Assembly: GCA_029781855.1 (NCBI GenBank)
Contig: JAKOVX010000078.1
Coordinates: 1-62,749 of the forward strand
Reading direction: 5' to 3'
Source of the DNA: Acidobacteriota bacterium
GTDB taxonomy: Bacteria > Acidobacteriota > Blastocatellia > Pyrinomonadales > Pyrinomonadaceae
DNA length: 62,749 bases
The notes under the pieces are model-generated. The model had not been told where the DNA came from. It ran no database searches and was given only the letters and a program-made list of their open reading frames with translations. Below, piece by piece: positions 45,142 to 51,262 of the stretch. The stretch's first letter is position 1. The number at the start of each line of letters is the position of its first letter. Both the position numbers and the translations under genes were made by a program.

Positions 45142-45279
45142 TCGGCGAATGCAGAAAGGACTACATCCATGAAAAGGACGATGTCGCCGGTGCAATTCCG
45201 GCCACTCTGAAAATTATTTATGCAGAGTGTAGCTCAGTAGTAGAGCACGTAAAGCAGTCTTTTCATCCCTTGTCGCCGA
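45142..45279 (+). ncRNA. Y-RNA-like gene Y1 with a circularly permuted tRNA insert
   Basis: Closing stem TCGGCGA/TCGCCGA; core GAATGC then GACTACAT; 3' element CCTTGTC, matching the Ro-binding consensus of bacterial Y RNAs as I recall it (GNCGAAN0-1G and CNUUGNC). The insert reads T arm GCCGG-TGCAATT-CCGGC (45186-45202), acceptor 3' strand CACTCTG (45203-45209), a loop, acceptor 5' strand CAGAGTG (45223-45229), TA, then D arm GCTC-AGTAGTA-GAGC (45232-45246): a tRNA body in permuted order with no anticodon arm. GTCTTTTC (45257-45264) can pair with either 45154-45161 or 45171-45179. Confidence 0.88.
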
Positions 45280-45288
45280 CATTTTCAT

Positions 45289-45364
45289 TGGCAGGTAACT
45301 CAGTTGGTAGAGTGCCCGACAGTTAATCGGGTTCGCGCGGGTTCGAGCCCCGCCCTGTCAGCCA
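45289..45364 (+). tRNA. tRNA-Asn (GTT) with A33
   Basis: Acceptor TGGCAGG/CCTGTCA, D arm ACTC/GAGT, anticodon stem CCCGA/TCGGG with loop CAGTTAA, T arm GCGGG-TTCGAGC-CCCGC, G73 and CCA. The base before the anticodon is A where U33 is nearly universal. It lies between Y1 and Y2. Confidence 0.87.
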
Positions 45365-45370
45365 TTTTTC

Positions 45371-45465
45371 GTGACGAATGCATGAGGAACTACATGGTAA
45401 GAAACTGATCTGAAACATCAGTGAAAGGGTTCAAATCCCGACGTTTCCCGCACACTTGTCGTCAC
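45371..45465 (+). ncRNA. Y-RNA-like gene Y2 with Phe-type anticodon hairpin
   Basis: Closing stem GTGACGA/TCGTCAC; core GAATGC then AACTACAT; 3' element CTTGTC. The insert keeps normal tRNA order: D-loop-like ACATGGTAAG, anticodon-like hairpin CTGAT-CTGAAAC-ATCAG (GAA in the anticodon position), TGAAA, and T arm GGG-TTCAAAT-CCC. GGAAC pairs with GTTTCC as an inner stem. Confidence 0.82.
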
Positions 45466-45471
45466 TCATTT

Positions 45472-45585
45472 CGGGTGAATGCTGAATAAGACTACATCCA
45501 CTAACCGCCGCGCCTCGCGGAGTAAGGGTAACTCCGGTGATCCTAAGCTGTTCATGCGCAAACGTCTTTTCGATCTTGTCACCCG
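45472..45585 (+). ncRNA. Y-RNA-like gene Y3, directly upstream of rsr
   Basis: Closing stem CGGGTGA/TCACCCG (the C of the core is U, with the partner changed to keep pairing); GAATGC then GACTACAT; CTTGTC. AAGAC pairs with GTCTT. The insert has alternative hairpins CCGCG-CCT-CGCGG (45508-45520) and CGGAGT/ACTCCG (45518-45536) that share bases; no clear T arm. Confidence 0.78.
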
Positions 45586-45620
45586 TTCTTTTCTTAAATT
45601 TTCAAATAACAATGTCGCCG

Positions 45621-45644
45621 CCTCCAAGGCCGCGGCCAAGGAGG
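45621..45644 (+). promoter_or_regulatory. Hairpin covering the rsr Shine-Dalgarno
   Basis: CCTCC (45621-45625) pairs with GGAGG (45640-45644), then an AA/AA internal loop, then GGC/GCC closed by CGCG. The strong ribosome site six nt before the rsr ATG is fully masked in this fold. Confidence 0.65.
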
Positions 45645-45650
45645 TAAATC

Positions 45651-47216
45651 ATGGCGAACAAAAATTTGTTCAGATCGATACTTGGAATGCTGTCGCCTAA
45701 TACCGACACCATCAATAACGCCGGCGGACCGGCCTATAAGCTTTCGCCGAAACAGGCACTGGCGCAGTACGCTGCGACCGGCTGCTTTAACAATACTTAC
45801 TACTCAAATGCTGAAGAACAGCTCGATGCCGTACTTGCTCTTGCAAACGAGGTCGATGCCGAGTTCGTTGCTAAAACTGCGGTCTTTGCTCGCGAAAAGG
45901 GCTTTATGAAGGATGTGCCTGCCCTTCTGGTAGCCGTTCTTTCCGTCAAAGACAAAGCTCTTTTCGAACAGGTCTTTCCGCGTGTCATCGACAACGGTAA
46001 GATGCTGCGAAACTTTGTCCAGATCATCCGTTCGGGCGTTGTCGGGCGTAAATCGCTCGGTTCCCTGCCGAAACGTATGGTCCAGAACTGGTTCGAGGCC
46101 CGAAATTCCGAACAGATCTTCAAACAGTCGGTCGGTCAGTCGCCGTCGATCGCAGACTTCCTGAAAATGGTCCGTCCGCGTCCCAGTAATGCCGAACGCG
46201 AAGCCCTGTACGGTTATTTCATCGGCCGCGAGATCGATGCCGATAAGCTGCCGAAGATCGTTCGAAATTTCGAGCGATACAAAGCAGGTGACTCGGCCGA
46301 GGTTCCGAATGTTCCATTCCAGATGCTGACGGCCCTGCCGCTCGGTGCCAAGGAATGGACGTCGATCGCTCGAAATGCTCCGTGGCAGATGACGCGTATG
46401 AACCTGAATACCTTTCAGCGTCATGGCGTATTTGCCGACGAGGCAATGGTCTCGCTAGTTGCGAACCGTCTGCGTGACGCCGAAGCGGTCCGCCGTTCGC
46501 GTGTGTTTCCGTATCAGCTCCTGTCTGCCTTTAAGGCGGCTGAGTCTAATACGAATATCCCGCGAGATATCACCGAAGCACTTCAGGATGCGATGGAGAT
46601 CGCCACTGAAAATGTTCCGGCGATAGACGGCAAGGTCTGGATCTTTCCCGATATTTCGGGTTCGATGCATTCTGCCGTTACCGGTTACCGCAAAGGTTCG
46701 ACCTCGACGGTACGCTGTCTCGACGTTGCCACGATGTTTGCCGCCGCTCTCCTACGAAAGAATCCGACCGCGGAAGTAATTCCGTTTTCGGACGACATCG
46801 TACCGGCTAAACTCAATCCGCGAGATTCGGTAATGACCAATTCACGCCTGTTGGCGTCGCTTCCCTCGGGCGGTACGAATTGCTCGGCACCGATGCGTGA
46901 GCTTAATCGCCGTAAGGCGAAAGGCGACGTGGTCATCTACGTTTCGGATAACGAATCGTGGATGGACGCTAACCGAAGCTGGAATCGCGGAACGGCAACG
47001 ATGGCCGAATGGAACAAGTTCAAATCGCGTAACCGTGATGCGAAACTCGTCTGTATCGACCTCCAGCCCAATGCGAGCACGCAGGCCCAGGAACGCCGCG
47101 ACATCCTGAATGTCGGTGGATTTTCGGACCAGGTGTTTACACTTGTCGCCGAATTTGCCGGCAACCGGATGGCCGACGGTCATTGGACCGGTGTGATCGA
47201 CGCGGTTGAGATCTAG
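45651..47216 (+). CDS. rsr: Ro60-like TROVE-domain RNA-binding protein
   Basis: 521 aa, close to bacterial Ro (Rsr). Residues about 20-325 form the helical HEAT-repeat ring that holds single-stranded RNA ends and Y RNA on its rim (LSPKQALAQYAATGCFNNTYY; LPKRMVQNWFEARN). Residues 326-521 are a von Willebrand A domain with the MIDAS sequence DISGS at 334-338 and SDNESW further on. Ro binds Y RNAs and misfolded or damaged RNAs and can gate RNA to nucleases. Strong AAGGAGG start site, but masked by a hairpin. Three Y RNAs precede it, three follow, and rtcB ends the run. Confidence 0.96.
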   Translation: MANKNLFRSILGMLSPNTDTINNAGGPAYKLSPKQALAQYAATGCFNNTYYSNAEEQLDAVLALANEVDAEFVAKTAVFAREKGFMKDVPALLVAVLSVKDKALFEQVFPRVIDNGKMLRNFVQIIRSGVVGRKSLGSLPKRMVQNWFEARNSEQIFKQSVGQSPSIADFLKMVRPRPSNAEREALYGYFIGREIDADKLPKIVRNFERYKAGDSAEVPNVPFQMLTALPLGAKEWTSIARNAPWQMTRMNLNTFQRHGVFADEAMVSLVANRLRDAEAVRRSRVFPYQLLSAFKAAESNTNIPRDITEALQDAMEIATENVPAIDGKVWIFPDISGSMHSAVTGYRKGSTSTVRCLDVATMFAAALLRKNPTAEVIPFSDDIVPAKLNPRDSVMTNSRLLASLPSGGTNCSAPMRELNRRKAKGDVVIYVSDNESWMDANRSWNRGTATMAEWNKFKSRNRDAKLVCIDLQPNASTQAQERRDILNVGGFSDQVFTLVAEFAGNRMADGHWTGVIDAVEI

Positions 47217-47219
47217 ACT

Positions 47220-47246
47220 GAAGGGTAAGCATCTCGCTTGCCCTTC
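47220..47246 (+). terminator. Hairpin after rsr
   Basis: GAAGGGTAAGC (47220-47230)/GCTTGCCCTTC (47236-47246), 11 pairs with one GU, loop ATCTC. Only a weak TTAACTAAAA follows, so it may be a 3'-stabilising hairpin or partial terminator before Y4. Confidence 0.6.
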
Positions 47247-47362
47247 TTAACTAAAATGGCGGCTGTGTTCAAAGACAGTCTGAACTTTCTATTCTGAAAT
47301 AGCTTTAGTATCTCTATTCACGTTATCACAACAATAAGTGGATTCTAAAAAATAACCTTTTC

Positions 47363-47473
47363 GTGGCGAATGCTGGCTGGGAGTACATGGTAACGGCCGT
47401 AACAGGCCTTGCGAGTTCGACCCTCGCCCGCACTGGTAAAACTTTGCGGATTCTCACCAAACCTTGTCGCCAT
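47363..47473 (+). ncRNA. Y-RNA-like gene Y4 with T arm and short anticodon-like arm
   Basis: Closing stem TGGCGA/TCGCCA; core GAATGC then GAGTACAT; 3' element CCTTGTC. Insert: D-loop-like ACATGGTAA, GGCC-GTAACA-GGCC hairpin, T arm GCGAG-TTCGACC-CTCGC, then CCGCA/TGCGG enclosing a 12-nt loop, which looks like a shortened acceptor stem in permuted order. Confidence 0.82.
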
Positions 47474-47483
47474 TTTATTTTCC

Positions 47484-47553
47484 GGGACGAATGCTGAAAT
47501 GATTACATTGTCTGTAAAACAATAAACCGTATCATTTCAATTTTTGTCGTCCC
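47484..47553 (+). ncRNA. Y-RNA-like gene Y5, minimal form with Tyr-type anticodon hairpin
   Basis: 70 nt. Closing stem GGGACGA/TCGTCCC; core GAATGC then GATTACAT; TTTGTC. Inner stem TGAAATGAT (47495-47503)/ATCATTTCA (47531-47539). The only insert is ATTGT-CTGTAAA-ACAAT (47507-47523), a seven-base loop with GTA in the anticodon position and T33. Confidence 0.85.
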
Positions 47554-47556
47554 ATT

Positions 47557-47686
47557 CGGACGAATGCCGAAACGACTACATCCAAACCACTAATGAAAGG
47601 CGTAGCAATTTGAGTAATGCGCCGGCTTCGGCCGGAGAAGTGGGTTCGATTCCCTCCGCGTCGTCGTTTCACCTTTTGTCGTACCG
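47557..47686 (+). ncRNA. Y-RNA-like gene Y6 with UUCG hairpin in place of the anticodon arm
   Basis: Closing stem CGG-ACGA/TCGT-A-CCG; core GAATGC then GACTACAT; TTTTGTC. Inner stem GAAACGAC/GTCGTTTC. Insert: D-arm-like TAGCAATTTGAGTAATGC, hairpin CCGGC-TTCG-GCCGG (47622-47635), variable AGAAGT, T arm GGG-TTCGATT-CCC. A tRNA-like body that could not decode. Confidence 0.84.
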
Positions 47687-47700
47687 TTTCATTTTCAACT

Positions 47701-47731
47701 TCAACCGCCCGCTACCGCAGGCGGTTCTGAC
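47701..47731 (+). promoter_or_regulatory. Hairpin upstream of rtcB, shared with cysS
   Basis: AACCGCC...GGCGGTT then CTGAC, 22 nt before the rtcB ATG. A 31-nt copy with three differences lies at 57102-57132, 5 nt before cysS; two of the differences are compensatory (G-C to A-T in the stem). Confidence 0.65.
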
Positions 47732-47752
47732 ATAAACTTTAATGGAGGAAAT

Positions 47753-48958
47753 ATGCCACATAACAAACTAAACATAAGCGGCGGGGCGGCGGACGTCCTC
47801 TCGTGGGTGACGCATTCGCTGTCGAGCGATGAGACGGACATGCTCCGCAACGTCTCGCGTCTGCCGTGCCTGTTCAAGCACGTCGCGCTGATGCCGGATG
47901 CACATCTGGGCAAAGGCTCGATGGTCGGCTCGGTCATCGCGACCAAGGACGCGGTCATCCCGGCGACGGTCGGTGTCGATATCGGCTGCGGGATGATGGC
48001 GCTGAAGACGCCGTTCAAGAGCGGCATTCTCGACGGCAAGATGGCGGAATTTCGCCATGAGATCGAGCGTGCCATCCCGGTCGGGTTCAACGACCACAAG
48101 GAGCCGACGGACGAATCGCTCGCCTGGGAAGGCTGGGCGGAATTCGGCCAGCTTCATCCGGGAGTTCAGGACCGCGAACGAAAGGCGATGAAGCAGCTCG
48201 GAACGCTGGGCGGCGGGAACCACTTTATCGAGGTCTGCCTCGATACCGAGGACCACGTCTGGCTGATGCTGCATTCGGGTTCGCGAAATATCGGGAACGA
48301 GGTCGCCACGCGTCATATCGCCACGGCGAAGTCGCTGCACGACCTGAACACGCTGCCGGCGGCCGACCTTGCATACTTTGTCCAGGGAACGCCCGAATTT
48401 AAGGCGTACTGGCACGATCTGGTCTGGGCACAGCGTTACGCAATGCTCAACCGCGAGATCATGATGTCGCGTCTCCTGAAGTCCTTCAATCGAATGTTCG
48501 ACGCCGAACTCGAGATCGGATCAAAGATCGCAGATCAAAAATCGAAGATCGATGTCGTCGTCAACTGTCACCACAACTACGTGGCGATCGAAGAGCATTT
48601 CGGCGACGAGGTTTTCGTTACCCGCAAGGGTGCGATCAACGCCGAAACGGGTCGATACGGCATTATTCCGGGCTCGATGGGAGCGAAATCGTTCATCATC
48701 CGCGGCCTGGGGAATGCCGAGGCGTTCAATTCGTGCTCGCACGGTGCGGGACGTAAAATGTCGCGTACCAAGGCAAAAGCACGATTCACCCGCGATGACC
48801 TCGAGGCCCAGACCCGAGGCGTCGAGTGCCGCAAGGACAAGGCCGTCATCGACGAAATTCCCGGTGCCTACAAAGACATCGAGGAAGTCATGCGTGCCCA
48901 GTCCGACCTCGTCGAGGTCGTCGCGGAACTCAAGCAGGTGATCTGCGTAAAGGGGTAG
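47753..48958 (+). CDS. rtcB: RNA-splicing/repair ligase RtcB
   Basis: 401 aa. Joins 2',3'-cyclic phosphate or 3'-phosphate ends to 5'-OH ends with GTP and Mn. The catalytic His is H330 in SCSHGAGRKMSR; metal ligands sit in VGVDIGCGMMA, GTLGGGNHFIEV, LHSGSR and NCHHNYV. Start ATG 47753 with GGAGGAA. Last gene of the island, directly after Y6. RtcA and the regulator RtcR are not in the window. Odd: the SKIADQKSKID segment before NCHHNY derives from a GATCAAA low-complexity repeat translated in frame. Confidence 0.97.
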   Translation: MPHNKLNISGGAADVLSWVTHSLSSDETDMLRNVSRLPCLFKHVALMPDAHLGKGSMVGSVIATKDAVIPATVGVDIGCGMMALKTPFKSGILDGKMAEFRHEIERAIPVGFNDHKEPTDESLAWEGWAEFGQLHPGVQDRERKAMKQLGTLGGGNHFIEVCLDTEDHVWLMLHSGSRNIGNEVATRHIATAKSLHDLNTLPAADLAYFVQGTPEFKAYWHDLVWAQRYAMLNREIMMSRLLKSFNRMFDAELEIGSKIADQKSKIDVVVNCHHNYVAIEEHFGDEVFVTRKGAINAETGRYGIIPGSMGAKSFIIRGLGNAEAFNSCSHGAGRKMSRTKAKARFTRDDLEAQTRGVECRKDKAVIDEIPGAYKDIEEVMRAQSDLVEVVAELKQVICVKG

Positions 48959-48959
48959 T

Positions 48960-49048
48960 TCAGAGTTACGCCTTTAGGCGTGAAAACGTTTGAAGGCGTA
49001 ACATCCGACTTGAGTGTACCGCCCTTACTTACGTGCGGGCTTGGGCAA
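48960..49048. repeat. REP-type repeats after rtcB
   Basis: TTACGCCTT...AAGGCGTAA hairpin (about 48966-49003) followed by a partial copy of the 41-nt repeat (CCGCCCTTACTTACGTGCGG, 49016-49048). Confidence 0.65.
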
Positions 49049-49350
49049 ACTGCAGCGGGACAGGCAAAATCGTTGTTTTGCGTAAACTCTTTTACGTAAA
49101 TACTTTAGCAAAAATGCCGGGCGATCTGTCCCACGCTTGTCCCACTGGCTAGTGGGACAAATAACCCTTGTATTTGCATTAATTAGGGGCCGTCACCATG
49201 TCACAATGACGACTTTTTAAAAAAAATAATTTTCTGCGTCATTTCCCTTGATCGGTAGGTTATCAGAGACCTCGCGGAACGTCCGCCCTATGATTCATTG
49301 TTTCATAGATAGCACGTCCGGTCAATATTTTTGGCTTTCTCTGAAGGACT
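49049..49350. other. Non-coding stretch after rtcB
   Basis: About 300 bp with no gene. It holds short inverted motifs (TTTTGCGTAAACTCTTTTACG; GTCCCACTGGCTAGTGGGAC) and an A/T-rich run at about 49217-49235. No function is evident. Confidence 0.4.
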
Positions 49351-49567
49351 GTCGCCAACGGCGACTAACATTAAAGCCTGGGGTGCAATGAGCTAAGCGA
49401 ATGAAACCCTAGGTCAAGATGTCGTGAATAATGCGGTCTCTGAAGGAGACAAACAACGATCGCGTCGTGTGTTCGTCGCCTTCAGCGACGGGAATCCGAT
49501 TTTGATCACGTCCTAGGGTTCCGCAAAGCCTCCACCCCAGGCTATATTGTTTGTCGCCGTTGGCGAC
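49351..49567. repeat. REPIN-like inverted repeat block
   Basis: Nested inverted order: GTCGCCAACGGCGAC (49351-49365), GCCTGGGGTG (49376-49385), AACCCTAGG, a centre with GTCTCTGAAGGAGAC and GTCGCCTTCAGCGAC, then CCTAGGGTT, CACCCCAGGC, and GTCGCCGTTGGCGAC (49553-49567). Typical of paired REPs moved by a RAYT. Confidence 0.75.
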
Positions 49568-49585
49568 CTAAATCGGCATCACGTT

Positions 49586-49936
49586 TCACCATGGAAATGG
49601 AGTCGGTTCGTCGATTAATGGACAGATATCCAGACATTTTCGATGTGTCCATCCGCCAAATCCCAGGCCGGAGATTTTTGTAAAGACCGGGTAAACTCCG
49701 ACACCAACGTGATCTTGATCATTTTTAGTTGGTTGACCACAAACCGGACAAACCGAGATCGAAATAAACATTTTGTCAAAATGCTCGTTTGGCGCTTCGG
49801 CAATTGTCACGGACACGACTTCACCGACTTCTAATCCCGACATATTCACAAAATCGACTTTTGTTGTATCGAGGATCCGACGATGCGGCATCGACGACCA
49901 TGCCCGATCCCATTCTGTTCGATCACAGTCTTCCAT
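49586..49936 (-). CDS. Hypothetical protein with CxxC zinc-ribbon-like motif
   Basis: 116 aa from ATG 49936 (MEDCDRTEWDRAWSS); an in-frame ATG at 49993 would give 135 aa. The centre has VCPVCGQPTKNDQDHVGVGV and the C-terminus THRKCLDIC, a possible four-Cys zinc site. Not recognised. It sits alone among repeats, so it could be a remnant or a recently gained gene. Confidence 0.5.
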   Translation of the reverse strand: MEDCDRTEWDRAWSSMPHRRILDTTKVDFVNMSGLEVGEVVSVTIAEAPNEHFDKMFISISVCPVCGQPTKNDQDHVGVGVYPVFTKISGLGFGGWTHRKCLDICPLIDEPTPFPW

Positions 49937-50114
49937 TGACCTTAAATTAGCATCATCCGTCCAGTTGGCGAAACACGTCTGGCTTCCAACCAAAAGACGC
50001 CGGTTCGAATACGACGAGATACTCGGAAGTTCTCTAACTCGGCGTCGATTCGAAAGTGCTCTAGAACGAGTGTTTGTAGTTGTGTTTATTCGTGAATTCG
50101 TGGCTGATCTCCGG

Positions 50115-50227
50115 CTGCGGTTCGCTTACGCCCTTGCTGACGCGCGGGATGGGGCAAGGACGCTCGGGCTTGGGCAATGTCGGGATCGCGGTGAGTGTAC
50201 CGCCCTTACTTACGTGCGGGCTTGGGT
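50115..50227. repeat. Two more copies of the 41-nt repeat, upstream of trxC
   Basis: CTGCGGTTCGCTTACGCCC (50115-50158, diverged right half) and CCGCCCTTACTTACGTGCGG (50196-50227). Same family as in the RepA-like gene. Confidence 0.75.
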
Positions 50228-50301
50228 ACGGATTGTGAAATCGCACAAATTCGCGTGCGAAAATGGCATGTATCACGATAATTCGGTGCTAAAATAAAGG
50301 T

Positions 50302-50745
50302 ATGAGTACATCTGCTAACGCACAAATTATTAGTTGCCCGAAATGCGGGGCGAAGAACCGGATCGTGCCGGGAGCGTCGGGCGAGCCGGTCTGCGGGCGG
50401 TGCAAATCGCCTTTGACGGCCGAGATACATCCCGTGATCGTGACCGACCAGAACTTTGCCGACGAAGTTGAACGCTCGCCGCTGCCGATACTGGTCGATT
50501 TTTGGGCCGCGTGGTGCGGGCCGTGCCGGATGGTCGCTCCGGTCATCGAGCAGCTTGCAAAAGAGCTGAGCGGAAAGGTCCGCTTCGGCAAACTCGACGT
50601 TGACGCCAACCAGCGGACGGCGGGGCGTTTCCACGTCCAGAGCATCCCGACGCTCCTGGTCTTTAAGGGCGGAAAAGAAGTTGACCGGATAGTCGGAGCC
50701 CAGTCAAAACAGGCGATCCTGAATCGACTGCAACCGTACATCTAG
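50302..50745 (+). CDS. trxC: Thioredoxin 2 with N-terminal zinc ribbon
   Basis: 147 aa. An N-terminal zinc ribbon (CPKCGAKN...CGRCKSPL) precedes a thioredoxin domain with the active site WAAWCGPCRM and cis-Pro in SIPTLLVF. Reduces protein disulfides in the cytoplasm. ATG 50302 follows a short leader. Confidence 0.93.
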   Translation: MSTSANAQIISCPKCGAKNRIVPGASGEPVCGRCKSPLTAEIHPVIVTDQNFADEVERSPLPILVDFWAAWCGPCRMVAPVIEQLAKELSGKVRFGKLDVDANQRTAGRFHVQSIPTLLVFKGGKEVDRIVGAQSKQAILNRLQPYI

Positions 50746-50806
50746 GCGAAGCCGCGGGACGTCCGCCGGGCAAACAAGATCCTTGGATGCTGCGTCCGCG
50801 GCAGCA

Positions 50807-51214
50807 TCATTTATTATGTTTTTTGAGCGGTGAGCGGTCGCCGACGAGCCATTTGTGGCCGAACGGGTCGAAGAAGCTGCCCTGGCGGTGCTTGCCCCAC
50901 GGCATTTCGTGATCGCGGACCTTGTCCATCGAACCGTCGGCACCGGCATCGATCGCCCGCTCAATAAAAGTATCGGGGTCATCGCAGAAAACCTCGATCC
51001 GCGTGGTCGTGATGCCGAGTTTGACGGGCGTTTCCCAGCCGTTGTTTTCCGGCTGCCCGAGAAAAAATGCCGCGCCGCCGACCTCAAGGCCGATGACGGA
51101 ACCGAGGTCCCACAGTTCCACTGCGCCGAGCGCACGTTTGTACCATTCGGCGGCGGCGGAAGCGTCCTCGACAGCGAGCATTACCGAGATCCTTATCGAA
51201 TCGGCGTTCGTCAT
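50807..51214 (-). CDS. VOC/glyoxalase-fold protein
   Basis: 135 aa. PhnB-like beta-alpha-beta-beta-beta repeats: ISVMLAVEDASAAAEWYKRALGAVELWD, then VFCDDPDTFIERAIDAGADG and GSFFDPFGHKWLVGDRS. Metal ligands of classic glyoxalases are not all evident. Substrate unknown. Confidence 0.82.
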   Translation of the reverse strand: MTNADSIRISVMLAVEDASAAAEWYKRALGAVELWDLGSVIGLEVGGAAFFLGQPENNGWETPVKLGITTTRIEVFCDDPDTFIERAIDAGADGSMDKVRDHEMPWGKHRQGSFFDPFGHKWLVGDRSPLKKHNK

Positions 51215-51262
51215 AGTTCCAAATTAAAGTGTCCGCTTCACTTCGACCATTGATCCATCATT

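Noticed and set aside
45479..45700. A 73-codon frame upstream of rsr
   Set aside because: It lies across Y3 and the rsr ribosome site and overlaps the rsr start; the RNA structure explains the sequence better.
43140..47750. CRISPR array, suggested by the repeated GAATGC...TACAT motif
   Set aside because: Spacing is irregular (70 to over 1,700 nt), repeats are short and lie inside structured RNAs with their own closing stems, and no cas genes are present.
49586..50301. Prophage or genomic island boundary around the repeats after rtcB
   Set aside because: No integrase, no direct repeat of a tRNA 3' end, and the genes on both sides are ordinary chromosomal ones.
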